From NCBI GenBank assembly GCA_947489685.1, contig CANLEM010000006.1:62001-126000 (forward strand): 64,000 nt of DNA, in the 5' to 3' direction. The DNA comes from an uncultured Aquimarina sp. Its GTDB lineage: Bacteria > Bacteroidota > Bacteroidia > Flavobacteriales > Flavobacteriaceae. The notes beneath the pieces were generated by a model that was not told the origin of the DNA, did not search any database, and saw only the letters and a list, made by a program, of their open reading frames with translations. Shown here one piece after another: positions 1 through 10,205 of the stretch. Within the stretch, counting starts at the first letter, position 1, and each line of letters starts with the position of its first letter. The translations under genes and the position numbers were made by a program.

Positions 1-2
1 CT

Positions 3-134
3 CCACAGCCAGGAGGGTTGCCGGGATTGTATGTTCTCAAGTTTTGTATAACACTTGGATTCGTATTTCTGTTGTTACAAGGTGTCTCACAAATGTTAAA
101 ATCTATTCAAGTCATTTTTAATAAGGGTAATTAA
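3..134 (+). CDS. TRAP transporter small permease (DctQ), C-terminal fragment cut by window edge
   Basis: Frame 3 is open from the window edge (PQPGGLPGLYVLKFCITLGFVFLLLQGVSQMLKSIQVIFNKGN*) and overlaps the dctM start (TAATG). Confidence 0.7.
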   Translation, partial: PQPGGLPGLYVLKFCITLGFVFLLLQGVSQMLKSIQVIFNKGN

Positions 135-1480
135 TGGAATATTTAGCAATAGTACTTTTTGTAATTATCTTTATTTTAATCCTTAGAGGATATCCGGTAG
201 CATTTACCTTAGGTGGTATTTCTGTAGCATTTGCTTTTGGAGTATCTATTTTTGCTCCTGATGTTTTTCAGATGTCAACATTTTATTTACTCCCATCTCG
301 GATCATGGGTGTGGTAAATAATTATGTGCTCATGGCGGTTCCTTTATTTATTTTTATGGGGATCATGCTTGAGAAATCAGGACTAGCGCAAAGCTTGTTA
401 GAAACTATGGCAATGATGTTTGGGCGTATACGCGGTGGATTAGCAATTTCTGTGGTTATTGTGGGAGCATTGCTGGCAGCGTCAACAGGTATAGTTGGAG
501 CTACGGTGGTAACGATGGGATTAATTAGTTTGCCAACAATGCTAAAACGAGGGTATAAGACAGAATTAGCAACTGGTGTTATTGCTTCGTCGGGTACATT
601 GGGACAAATTATTCCACCTTCAATAGTTTTGGTATTATTGGCAGATACTATTAATAGTTCCTCTCGGGGATCAGCTTCTGTAGATGTTGGTGCTTTATTC
701 TCAGCAGCTTTATTGCCAGGGCTTATTTTGGTCGGATTGTATATCGCATATATACTTATTAAAGCAATGATCCATAAAGAAGATGCACCTAGTATTCCTG
801 CCGAAGAAATAAAAGAATTTAGAGGTTCTAATTTTGGATCAAAGATTATAAAAGTACTACTACTACCCGTTTTATTAATAATGTTGGTTTTAGGATCTAT
901 ATTTACGGGTATTGCTTCTCCTACAGAGGCTTCGGCTATTGGAGCCATTGGTGCAACTTTGTTAACTGTCATTCAAAAGAAATTTTCAGTTAAGATTTTA
1001 AAAGAAGTAACAAGAGAGACCACCAAATTAACCACTATGGTCTTTTTTATACTTTTAGGAGCTACTACATTTACCTTGGTATTTAGAGCCTTAGGAGGTG
1101 ACTCGTACTTGCAAGAATTAATTATGTCTTCTAATTTAACACCGTTGATGTTTTTATTGTTGGTGATGTTAGTAGTTTTTATAGCAGGATTTTTTATTGA
1201 CTTTATCGAGATTGTATTTATTATTGTTCCTGTGGTTACGCCTGTGTTTAATGCTTTTGATATGAATATGCTTTGGGTAGGTGTTTTGATTGCTCTTAAT
1301 TTGCAAACTTCCTTTTTGACTCCTCCTTTTGGATTTGCATTGTTTTATTTAAAAGGAGTAGCTCCTGATTCGGTTAAGACTAGTCAGATTTATAAAGGAA
1401 TAGTACCTTTTATTATTATTCAATTATTAATAGTCGGTTTGGTGATGTTCTTTCCAGAAATCATTTTTATTCAGAAATAA
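134..1480 (+). CDS. dctM: TRAP transporter large permease (DctM)
   Basis: 448 aa, many TM helices, DctM-like motifs (ASTGIVGATVVTMGLISLPTMLKRGY, GQIIPPS). Confidence 0.92.
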   Translation: MEYLAIVLFVIIFILILRGYPVAFTLGGISVAFAFGVSIFAPDVFQMSTFYLLPSRIMGVVNNYVLMAVPLFIFMGIMLEKSGLAQSLLETMAMMFGRIRGGLAISVVIVGALLAASTGIVGATVVTMGLISLPTMLKRGYKTELATGVIASSGTLGQIIPPSIVLVLLADTINSSSRGSASVDVGALFSAALLPGLILVGLYIAYILIKAMIHKEDAPSIPAEEIKEFRGSNFGSKIIKVLLLPVLLIMLVLGSIFTGIASPTEASAIGAIGATLLTVIQKKFSVKILKEVTRETTKLTTMVFFILLGATTFTLVFRALGGDSYLQELIMSSNLTPLMFLLLVMLVVFIAGFFIDFIEIVFIIVPVVTPVFNAFDMNMLWVGVLIALNLQTSFLTPPFGFALFYLKGVAPDSVKTSQIYKGIVPFIIIQLLIVGLVMFFPEIIFIQK

Positions 1481-1509
1481 GTATTTAAAAGATTACAAAA
1501 ATAATTAAG

Positions 1510-2655
1510 ATGAATTTTTACGATCACTACAAAATAAAAAATTACCATTTTGTCAAATTTTTAATTGTAATGGTTATCAGCTTGCTGTTTTCTTCTTGTT
1601 TAGGAGAACCTCCGGCGAGTATGAAAACCAATACATATGATGTAACGAAGCCAGACAAAGTTTTTCATTGGAAAATGACTACCACATGGCCACCAAATTT
1701 CCCAGTGGTAGGAGAAGTTGCAGAGAAATATTCAGAATGGGTTGAAGAGTTATCTAATGGTCAAATCAAGATAAAGGTGTATGGAGGAGGAGAGTTAGTC
1801 CCTCCTTTAGAGGCTTTTGATGCAGTATCCCAGGGTACTATAGAAATGGGTTGCGGAGCAGCGTATTATTGGGCAGGAAAAACTCCTGCAGCGCAGTTTT
1901 TTGCAGCCGTCCCTTTCGGAATGAATAGTCAGCAAATTACCTCTTGGTTAGAAACAGGAGGAGGATATGAATTATGGAAAAAAACGTATGCTAAGTTTAA
2001 CTTGGTTCCTTTTATGGGAGGAAATACAGGTGTACAAATGGGAGGGTGGTTTAATAGAGAAATTAATTCTGTTGAAGATTTTAAAGGTTTAAAAATGAGA
2101 TTGCCTGGTATTGGTGGTAAAGTTCTCGAAAAAGCAGGCGGCGCGGCAGTACTAGTAGCTGGGAGCGAAGTGTATACAAGTCTTGAACGGGGTGTTATCG
2201 ATGCTACCGAATGGATAGGGCCTTATCACGATTACAAAATGGGGTTTCATAAAATAGCCAAATACTATTATACTCCCGGTTGGCATGAAACAGGATCGCA
2301 ATTAGAGTTCTTTATTAATAAAAATTTGTACGATGGATTGCCTCCTCATTTACAAGCAATTTTACAGGCAGCTTCCAAACGTGCCCAAGTTTGGGTTCTA
2401 GCAGAGTTTGATAAACAAAATGGTATATATCTGGATAAATTAGTTAATGAAGAAGGTGTTGATGTTAGAGAGTTTTCTAAAGAAACCCTTGATGCATTAA
2501 GAGGATATACAGCTGAAGCCTTACAAGAAATGATAGGGGATGACCCATTGACCAAAGAGGTTTATGAGAGTTATTCTGATTTTCAAAAGAAAATATCAAA
2601 GTGGTCAGAAGTAACTGAAAAAGCATATTATAATAAAATACAAAAAGTAGATTAA
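1510..2655 (+). CDS. TRAP transporter substrate-binding protein (DctP), putative lipoprotein
   Basis: FHWKMTTTWPPNFPVVGEVAEKYSEWVEELSNGQIKIKVYGGGELVPPLEAFDAVSQG is typical DctP; N-terminus has a lipobox-like LLFSSC. Confidence 0.9.
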   Translation: MNFYDHYKIKNYHFVKFLIVMVISLLFSSCLGEPPASMKTNTYDVTKPDKVFHWKMTTTWPPNFPVVGEVAEKYSEWVEELSNGQIKIKVYGGGELVPPLEAFDAVSQGTIEMGCGAAYYWAGKTPAAQFFAAVPFGMNSQQITSWLETGGGYELWKKTYAKFNLVPFMGGNTGVQMGGWFNREINSVEDFKGLKMRLPGIGGKVLEKAGGAAVLVAGSEVYTSLERGVIDATEWIGPYHDYKMGFHKIAKYYYTPGWHETGSQLEFFINKNLYDGLPPHLQAILQAASKRAQVWVLAEFDKQNGIYLDKLVNEEGVDVREFSKETLDALRGYTAEALQEMIGDDPLTKEVYESYSDFQKKISKWSEVTEKAYYNKIQKVD

Positions 2656-2697
2656 AAAAAAGCCGTTTTTAGATTATACTAAAAACGGCTTTTTTTT
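2654..2697 (+). terminator. Bidirectional intrinsic terminator between dctP and a convergent gene
   Basis: AAAAAAAGCCGTTTTTAG-ATTATA-CTAAAAACGGCTTTTTTT inverted repeat with A/T tracts on both sides. Confidence 0.85.
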
Positions 2698-2715
2698 AAA
2701 TGATGAGCAATAATA

Positions 2716-3552
2716 CTATAACTCTATAGTGGTTTCATTACCACCTTTATCTGTTAAGGTAGCAATATTGTCGCACTCTCCGTTGCCATAATCCAAAGTC
2801 GAAGTATCGCTATTCTCAGAGGTAACAATAACTCCGCTAACGATATAATTACAATCCACTTCGTTTCGTAAAGGAGTGGTAATTTCTACCGCATATATAT
2901 CACCATTACTAAAGGTAGTCGTACTTGTTCCAGAAGTAAGAGTATAGTATTCAAAATCTCCTGGCGAATCCGGATTAGCCTCAAAAATAGTTTCATTCTC
3001 AAAACTAGTTTCGCTGGTAGCAGATAAACCATCTCCCCAGGCAAAAGTGAAGTTTGAAGTTGTAGTAAACTTTCTATTTCTTGTTTCGGCATTAAACGAA
3101 AATATAGTAGTTGCATTTCCGTTAACCGAAATATCTTTATAAGTAAAATTTTCAACGCTATAGGTAATGGTCACTTTGTTTTCTGTATCTAACTCGAGAT
3201 TGAAACTTAAACGAATGATACCTGTGATTACTTCTCCGTCCCCAACATCACAACCATCACCAAAATCGATTGTGATCGTTCTGGTGGTTTCGGTAACTTC
3301 AGATGTTGTGGTTACACAATCAACTAATTTATTTTTTAGATTTCTGGTGTTGATAAAACCCGATTGTACATTAAATACATCCTCAACCATAGTTTGTATT
3401 CTGCCATTAGCACTTTCAATATCTTTATATTGTTTGGCAGTGGTAACCTGGCTGGTTGGTATTGGCGTTTCGTTGTCATCGTCTTGACAACTCGTAAAGA
3501 AAGTTGCCGAGATGAATAGTAGGCTTAAGATAACAATGATGTGTTTTTTCAT
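2716..3552 (-). CDS. Hypothetical lipoprotein, beta-rich
   Basis: Signal peptide plus lipobox (ISATFFTSCQDDDNE); no family recognised. Confidence 0.7.
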   Translation of the reverse strand: MKKHIIVILSLLFISATFFTSCQDDDNETPIPTSQVTTAKQYKDIESANGRIQTMVEDVFNVQSGFINTRNLKNKLVDCVTTTSEVTETTRTITIDFGDGCDVGDGEVITGIIRLSFNLELDTENKVTITYSVENFTYKDISVNGNATTIFSFNAETRNRKFTTTSNFTFAWGDGLSATSETSFENETIFEANPDSPGDFEYYTLTSGTSTTTFSNGDIYAVEITTPLRNEVDCNYIVSGVIVTSENSDTSTLDYGNGECDNIATLTDKGGNETTIEL

Positions 3553-3748
3553 CTTTTTTTTAATTAAATATTTATTAGTAAACGTATGTTAATGAGGTTG
3601 GTTGTTATGATTAACGATAGAGAAAAGATAATTCTTATAATAGGTTTCGTTAATTTATGTTAAGGTTATGTTAGATGTATTTGATTCTAAATAGGGCAAC
3701 AAAAGTTATTATGAACATAGTTTTGTTTTATATATTTTGAATATTCAG

Positions 3749-3779
3749 TTGCAAAGAATTTTTCTTATCAATATCTTCG
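3749..3779 (+). promoter_or_regulatory. Candidate Bacteroidetes-type promoter upstream of pyc
   Basis: TTG -N20- TATCTTCG, near the TTG/TAnnTTTG consensus; one mismatch at -7. Confidence 0.3.
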
Positions 3780-3823
3780 CAGCGAATGTTCGCTAAAAGT
3801 GTTCTAAACTCAAAATTTATAGT

Positions 3824-6800
3824 ATGCAAATAAAAAAGGTTTTAGTAGCCAATCGTGGAGAAATCGCAATCAGAATTTTTAGAGCTTGTACAGAAATTGG
3901 ATTACAAACTGTAGGAGTATATACATATGAAGATCGATATTCTTTACATAGATATAAAGCAGATGAAGCATATCAGATTGGTGAAAATCATGAGCCACTA
4001 AAACCATATTTAAATATTGAGGCTATTATAAAAGTTGCCAAAAAAAACAATGTTGATGCAATACATCCCGGATATGGTTTTCTTTCAGAAAATGCTGATT
4101 TTGCAGAACAATGCGAGAAGAATGATATCATTTTTATAGGCCCTAGAGTATCCGTACTTCGTTCATTAGGAGATAAAATTACGGCAAAGAAAGTGGCTAT
4201 AGATAATGATATTCCGATCATTCAGAGCAATAAAGAAGATTTGGTTGATATCGATATCGCGGTTAAGGAGGCTAAACGAATTGGTTATCCTGTGATGTTA
4301 AAAGCAGCTTCTGGTGGTGGTGGACGTGGTATGCGAGTGATAAGAAATAAAGAACAGTTAGAAAAAGCGTTTCCCGAATCCCGTAGAGAAGCATTAAATG
4401 CCTTTGGTGACGATACCGTGTTTTTAGAAAAGTTTGTAGAAAATCCAAAACATATCGAAATCCAAATTGTAGCCGATCATCATGGTAATATGGTCCACCT
4501 TTTTGAACGAGATTGTTCTGTTCAGAGACGCTATCAAAAGGTGATAGAGTATGCACCTTCTTTTGGAGTTGCTGAAGAGATTAAACAAAGTTTATACGGT
4601 TACGCATTATCCATATGTCAAGCAGTAGATTATAATAATATTGGTACTGTAGAATTTTTGGTTGATGATGATGGTAGTATTTATTTTATCGAAGTAAATC
4701 CCCGTGTACAGGTAGAACATACGGTAACAGAAATTGTAACTGGTATTGATCTGATCAAAACGCAAATTTTTATTGCTGGAGGGTATAAATTATCAGATAA
4801 GCAAATAAAAATAGAAAGTCAAGAAAGCCTTAAGACAAATGGTTTTGCCTTGCAATGTAGAATTACAACCGAAGATCCTGAAAATGATTTTAAACCCGAT
4901 TATGGTACAATTACTACATATAGAAGTGCATCAGGTTTTGGAATACGGCTAGATGCTGGTAGTGTGTATCAAGGGGTTACTATTTCGCCGTTTTTTGATT
5001 CTATGCTGGTAAAAATATCTGCAAATAGTAGAACTCTCGATGGAGCATGTAGAAAAATGAGAAGAGCGCTGTCCGAATTTAGAATACGTGGTGTAAAAAC
5101 AAATATGCCATTTTTGGATAATATTCTAAATCATGAAACTTTTAGAAAAGGGCAAGTAACAGTAAATTTCATACAGGATACAAAATCACTGTTTACCATT
5201 AGAGAGTCGCGTAACAGGGCTACTAAATTGGTGAATTTTTTAGGAGATGTAATCGTTAACGGAAACCCAGATGTTAAGAAATTAGATCCGAATAAAACAT
5301 TTGTAGTACCTGCAATACCAAAATTTGAAGAAAATACTAGTTACCCTCAAGGGACTAAGAATTTGTTAACCAAATTAGGGCCCGAAAAATTTGCCGAATG
5401 GTTGAAAAATGAAAAGAAAGTTCATTTTACAGATACCACAATGCGAGATGCGCACCAGAGTTTATTGGCTACTAGAATGAGAACTTATGATATGCTCAAA
5501 GTGGCCGAGGGGTTTGCAAAAAACCACCCAGAAGTCTTCAGTATGGAAGTTTGGGGAGGAGCAACGTTTGATGTGTGTTTACGATTTTTAAGAGAAAACC
5601 CATGGGAGCGACTTAGAGCATTACGTAAAGCTATGCCTAATCTTTTATTACAAATGTTAATAAGAGGTTCTAATGGAGTCGGATATACAGCATATCCGGA
5701 TAATTTGGTAGGTAAATTTGTAGAACAATCGTGGGAGAACGGAGTCGATGTATTTAGAATTTTTGATTCGCTTAACTGGATGAAATCAATAGCTCCATGT
5801 ATAGAACATGTAAGAACTAGAACACAAGGGTTAGCCGAAGGATCTTTATGTTATACGGGAGATATCCTTGATCCTAAAAGAACAAAATATACATTGGATT
5901 ACTATATTCAATTAGCAAAAGATATAGAAAATGCTGGAGCTCATATTTTGGGAATCAAAGATATGGCGGGTCTCTTGAAACCATACGCGGCATATGAACT
6001 AGTATCTGCTCTAAAATCAGAAATAAATATTCCAATTCACTTGCATACGCATGATACATCATCGGTACAATCGGCAACGTATCTTAAGGCTATAGAGGCG
6101 GGAGTGGATGTTGTTGATGTAGCTTTGGGTGGGCTTTCGGGATTAACAGCACAACCAAATTTTAATGCTGTTGTAGAGATGTTGAAATTTCATGAACGTG
6201 AAAATGAGATGAATATTCCTATGTTGAACGAGTATTCAAATTACTGGGAATCTGTTAGGGAATACTATTATGTTTTTGAATCAGGTCTCAAAGCAGGAAC
6301 CGGGGAGGTGTATCAACATGAGATTCCGGGAGGACAGTATTCTAACCTAAAACCACAAGCTCAAGCTTTGGGATTATCAGATCGTTTTCATGAAATCACA
6401 AAAATGTATGGCGATGTAAATGAGTTGTTTGGTGATATAGTCAAAGTAACTCCAAGTTCTAAGGTTGTAGGAGATATGGCACAATATCTTGTGAGTAATA
6501 ACCTTACAATTGAAGATGTGAAAGAAAGAGGAGAAACAATTTCTTTTCCACAATCAGTCATGAGTTTCTTTAAAGGAGAACTTGGTCAACCTGTGGGAGG
6601 ATTTCCTAAAGCGGTACAAAAATCGGTACTAAAGGATCAGAAGCCATTTACAAATCGGCCTAATGCTCATTTGGAGCCCGTAGATTTTGAAACAGAATTT
6701 AAGGACTTTGAAAAAGTATTTAAAAAAGGAATGGGGAGAGCATTGGATATCACCGATTTCCTTTCTTATAAACTATACCCAAAAGTGTTTACAGGTGCTT

Positions 6801-7276
6801 ATAATCATCATCTTAAGTATGGGAATGTAATGAATATCCCTACCAAAAACTTCTTTTATGGGATGACGCCAGAAGAAGAGATTATAGTAAAGCTAGATCA
6901 AGGAAAAACACTATTAGTACAATTAATATCTATAGGAGATCCTAATGAAGAAGGAAAAGTAACGGTATTCTTCAAGATCAATGGTCAAACACGTAATGTA
7001 GAAGTGCAAGATAGTTCGATTAAAGTTGATAAGATAGTGCACGCCAAAGTTGATAAAGCAGATGCAAAACAAATAGGAGCTCCTTTACAAGGTTCTCTGT
7101 CTTCGGTATTGGTAAAAGCTGGTCAAGAAGTTAAAAAGAACGAACCTCTATTCATTATTGAGGCTATGAAAATGGAAACTACCATTACAGCCAATGAAGA
7201 TGGGGTAATTAAGAAAATTGTATTAAAATCAGGGACCATGGTCGAGGCAGATGATCTGGTGATCACTTTGAAATGA
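3824..7276 (+). CDS. pyc: Pyruvate carboxylase
   Basis: 1150 aa: biotin carboxylase domain (ANRGEIAIRIFRA, FIEVNPRVQVEHTVTE), carboxyltransferase (DTTMRDAHQSLLATRMRT), biotinyl domain (EAMKMETTI). Confidence 0.97.
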   Translation: MQIKKVLVANRGEIAIRIFRACTEIGLQTVGVYTYEDRYSLHRYKADEAYQIGENHEPLKPYLNIEAIIKVAKKNNVDAIHPGYGFLSENADFAEQCEKNDIIFIGPRVSVLRSLGDKITAKKVAIDNDIPIIQSNKEDLVDIDIAVKEAKRIGYPVMLKAASGGGGRGMRVIRNKEQLEKAFPESRREALNAFGDDTVFLEKFVENPKHIEIQIVADHHGNMVHLFERDCSVQRRYQKVIEYAPSFGVAEEIKQSLYGYALSICQAVDYNNIGTVEFLVDDDGSIYFIEVNPRVQVEHTVTEIVTGIDLIKTQIFIAGGYKLSDKQIKIESQESLKTNGFALQCRITTEDPENDFKPDYGTITTYRSASGFGIRLDAGSVYQGVTISPFFDSMLVKISANSRTLDGACRKMRRALSEFRIRGVKTNMPFLDNILNHETFRKGQVTVNFIQDTKSLFTIRESRNRATKLVNFLGDVIVNGNPDVKKLDPNKTFVVPAIPKFEENTSYPQGTKNLLTKLGPEKFAEWLKNEKKVHFTDTTMRDAHQSLLATRMRTYDMLKVAEGFAKNHPEVFSMEVWGGATFDVCLRFLRENPWERLRALRKAMPNLLLQMLIRGSNGVGYTAYPDNLVGKFVEQSWENGVDVFRIFDSLNWMKSIAPCIEHVRTRTQGLAEGSLCYTGDILDPKRTKYTLDYYIQLAKDIENAGAHILGIKDMAGLLKPYAAYELVSALKSEINIPIHLHTHDTSSVQSATYLKAIEAGVDVVDVALGGLSGLTAQPNFNAVVEMLKFHERENEMNIPMLNEYSNYWESVREYYYVFESGLKAGTGEVYQHEIPGGQYSNLKPQAQALGLSDRFHEITKMYGDVNELFGDIVKVTPSSKVVGDMAQYLVSNNLTIEDVKERGETISFPQSVMSFFKGELGQPVGGFPKAVQKSVLKDQKPFTNRPNAHLEPVDFETEFKDFEKVFKKGMGRALDITDFLSYKLYPKVFTGAYNHHLKYGNVMNIPTKNFFYGMTPEEEIIVKLDQGKTLLVQLISIGDPNEEGKVTVFFKINGQTRNVEVQDSSIKVDKIVHAKVDKADAKQIGAPLQGSLSSVLVKAGQEVKKNEPLFIIEAMKMETTITANEDGVIKKIVLKSGTMVEADDLVITLK

Positions 7277-7283
7277 TGTAAAT

Positions 7284-7320
7284 GAAAACCTCAAAGGTTT
7301 CTGTAATCTTTGAGGTTCAA
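7284..7320 (+). terminator. Possible terminator hairpin after pyc
   Basis: AACCTCAAAGGTTTCTGTAATCTTTGAGGTT inverted repeat; no strong U-tract. Confidence 0.4.
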
Positions 7321-7432
7321 AAATTACTCCTTAATCCTGAGGTGATTAGATCTAGGACTATCGTGTTAAAATCTTTGTAGTTTCCAAAATCTTTCTATTT
7401 TTACTAAAAAGTAGAACATACCCCGGGAAACG

Positions 7433-8941
7433 TTGAAAATAAAGCCTATTCAAATATCATTATTTATCCTATTCGTTTTAGGAGCGTTGTTTGGACTTAT
7501 GTTTTTGAGTCAAAAAGGGGGAGTACAAAAAGAACAAACTCAAGATGACGGGTTTTCGTACGAAGGCATATCTCTTAAATACCCATCCTATACTACTTTT
7601 TTAGGTTTAGAAAAAGACTCTTCGCTCACGCGTCAGGATATTCTTAAAGTTACCGAGATTGTAACACCATTAGAGATCGAAACCAAGGAAAATATTAGTG
7701 ATATAGCAGAGGTTCAGCAAATCAAACAATTACCGGATTTTTCAAAAATAGATACCACTCAATTAGTACGGATCAGATATCCGGATAGTAACCAAAATTT
7801 TGCGAATGAATTAAGAGCCAAATTATCTTCACGATCCTGTAGGATATTGCATTATGGTGATTCTCAAATCGAAGGAGATCGAATTACGGCGTATTTGAGA
7901 AATAGGTTACAGCATATGTATGGAGGAAGTGGTCCTGGGTTTATTCCGTTAATGCCAGTATATCGACAAATAAGTGCAATTGTAGAACCTAGTGAACAAT
8001 GGCAACGTTATGCATTTTTCGATCCGACCAAAAAGAAATTTTCGCATAAAAAATATGGAGCGTACTTATCAGTATCGCGTTTTACAGATTATCAAAAAAA
8101 CCTTCCGGATAGTACCAAAATAGACTCTTTGCCAATAATTAAAGCTTCGGTTACAATCGGTAAATCTAAAAAAACCTATGCCAAGTTTAGAAGATTTACA
8201 AACATAGGATTGCATTACGGTAATAGTAATTTTCCGATCAAAATATCGGTGTACAATGATGGGAATTTAATTCAAGAAGATAGTTTAATTGCAGATGGAA
8301 AATATCATCAGTACAAAATAAGAACATCAATCACCCCTACAAATTTAAAGATTGAATTAGAAGGTAAAGTAAGTGCTGATTTTTATGGATTGACCTTAGA
8401 TGGAGGCTCTCGCGTGCAAATCGATAATGTTGCAATGCGTGGTGCTTCGGGAACTATTTTTACACGTTCTAACGCCACAACTTATAGTAGGATGGTAAGG
8501 CAATTGAAACCAAAAATTGTGATCATGCAATATGGCGGAAATACAATGCCATATCTTAAAGACTCTATAGATGTTGATAAATATGCCAATAGAGTAAAAA
8601 ACCAAGTAAATTGGATTCGGCGTAGAGCAAAAAAGGCTAACTTTATATTTATTGGCCCTACGGATATGTGTCTTCCTGTAAATGGTAAGATGGAAACCTA
8701 TCCACTATTGCCCTATCTTAATGAAAAATTAATGGAGACTTGCTTAGATAATAATGTCGCCTATTGGAGTATGTATGATGCAATGGGAGGTAAGGGGTCA
8801 ATGGAGTTATGGGTAGACGAAAAGCTTACGGCCAAAGATTATATGCATTTTACCTGGAAAGGAACTAAGATAATTTCTGAACTATTTTTTACAGCCCTAT
8901 ACCTTGACCTTAAAGAACCTGACAATAATGATGAAGCATAA
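7433..8941 (+). CDS. SGNH/GDSL hydrolase-like protein, membrane anchored (TTG start)
   Basis: N-terminal TM helix; LHYGDSQIEGDR (block I GDS), YGGN, C-terminal DYMHFTWKG. Followed by another SGNH gene and an MBOAT gene. Confidence 0.75.
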   Translation: MKIKPIQISLFILFVLGALFGLMFLSQKGGVQKEQTQDDGFSYEGISLKYPSYTTFLGLEKDSSLTRQDILKVTEIVTPLEIETKENISDIAEVQQIKQLPDFSKIDTTQLVRIRYPDSNQNFANELRAKLSSRSCRILHYGDSQIEGDRITAYLRNRLQHMYGGSGPGFIPLMPVYRQISAIVEPSEQWQRYAFFDPTKKKFSHKKYGAYLSVSRFTDYQKNLPDSTKIDSLPIIKASVTIGKSKKTYAKFRRFTNIGLHYGNSNFPIKISVYNDGNLIQEDSLIADGKYHQYKIRTSITPTNLKIELEGKVSADFYGLTLDGGSRVQIDNVAMRGASGTIFTRSNATTYSRMVRQLKPKIVIMQYGGNTMPYLKDSIDVDKYANRVKNQVNWIRRRAKKANFIFIGPTDMCLPVNGKMETYPLLPYLNEKLMETCLDNNVAYWSMYDAMGGKGSMELWVDEKLTAKDYMHFTWKGTKIISELFFTALYLDLKEPDNNDEA

Positions 8942-10205
8942 AATGTTTTTTTATGTATGGCTTATTACGGCACCACTTATGGCGCAAACTTATGTTTTGG
9001 ATACGATACAAAGCAAATATCCATTTATAAACTGGAAAGCCAACGAAATTAAGATGGCGGAGAATTCACCAGCCTTCAAAAAACTATTCCATAAATTAGA
9101 TACTATTGCCAATGGTGGAGAAGAAGATCTTCATGTTTTTCATATTGGAGGATCTCATATCCAGGCAGATATTTATTCAAACCGTTTACGGTCCTATTTG
9201 CAAACCATGAGTCCTACCGCAAAAGGACAACGCGGATTTATATATCCTTTTAGTATCGCCAAAACCAATAACCCTGGTAATTATAGAATAAAATATGATG
9301 GGCAATGGTCGGGATATCGATGTTCTGTTCGTAAAGATAGTGTGGCTTGGGGATTATCTGGGGTAACCGCAGTCTTTAAAGATTCTTTGGCAAATGTGAA
9401 AATAATTGCCAATGGAAATAACTATCATAAAAAAATGTATGATTTCAATAAAATCAGAATTTTTTATGATAACTGGAGCAAGGATTATGAGATATCATTT
9501 AAAGAAGATTCGCTAATTGTTGATATTGTCGAGAATAACGAAGCTCATTTTGTAGAGTATACTTTAAATAGAAAAGTCGAAGAAATAGATTTTTGTATAC
9601 AAAGAGTAGAAGGTGTAGAAAACCCAGAATTCTTAATGATGGGAATAGAGTTAATGAATGACAACAAAGGAATTCAATACACGTCGATTGGAGTAAATGG
9701 GGGGAGTTTTTCGTACTACGACAGATGCAAATACTTTGATGCTCAATTAATGTTGTATAAACCGGATTTGTTTATTGTTTCGGTAGGAACAAATGATGCA
9801 TATCACCCAGATTTTAACCCGGATGAGTATAAAGAGTATTATACAAGTCTTATCAAATTAATTCAGAAAGCAAACCCGGATTGTGCGGTATTATTAACCG
9901 TTCCCAATGATTCGTATTACAAGAAGAAATTCCCTAATCCACGTACAAGAATTGCCGAAAAAATCATTTACGAAGTAGCAAAAGAACAACAAATGGCCGT
10001 ATGGGATTTTTATGAAATTATGGGAGGTTTTAACTCTTCAAGAGATTGGTATAATAATAAATTAATGCCAAAAGATAGGATCCATTTTACGGTAATGGGA
10101 TATCGTATCAAGGCAGATCTTTTATTGCAGGCGCTAGCACATTCTTGGGAAAATGAATTAAAATTACCATCAAACTCTGTTTTGAATAAGATGATTAATG
10201 AATAG
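8928..10205 (+). CDS. SGNH/GDSL hydrolase-like secreted protein
   Basis: FHIGGSHIQADIYSNRLR (block I variant), VSVGTNDAYHP, DRIHFTVMGY. The track start at 8904 is a TTG; ATG at 8928/8931 is more plausible. Confidence 0.75.
   Translation: MMKHKMFFYVWLITAPLMAQTYVLDTIQSKYPFINWKANEIKMAENSPAFKKLFHKLDTIANGGEEDLHVFHIGGSHIQADIYSNRLRSYLQTMSPTAKGQRGFIYPFSIAKTNNPGNYRIKYDGQWSGYRCSVRKDSVAWGLSGVTAVFKDSLANVKIIANGNNYHKKMYDFNKIRIFYDNWSKDYEISFKEDSLIVDIVENNEAHFVEYTLNRKVEEIDFCIQRVEGVENPEFLMMGIELMNDNKGIQYTSIGVNGGSFSYYDRCKYFDAQLMLYKPDLFIVSVGTNDAYHPDFNPDEYKEYYTSLIKLIQKANPDCAVLLTVPNDSYYKKKFPNPRTRIAEKIIYEVAKEQQMAVWDFYEIMGGFNSSRDWYNNKLMPKDRIHFTVMGYRIKADLLLQALAHSWENELKLPSNSVLNKMINE

Noticed and set aside
322-972. 216-aa minus-strand ORF opposite dctM
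   Set aside because: Fully antisense to a strong TRAP permease gene; low-complexity translation without a recognisable motif.
2886-3155. 89-aa minus-strand ORF inside the 2716-3552 lipoprotein gene
   Set aside because: Alternative frame of a better ORF with signal peptide and lipobox.
4272-4556. 94-aa minus-strand ORF within pyc
   Set aside because: Antisense to the conserved biotin carboxylase domain.
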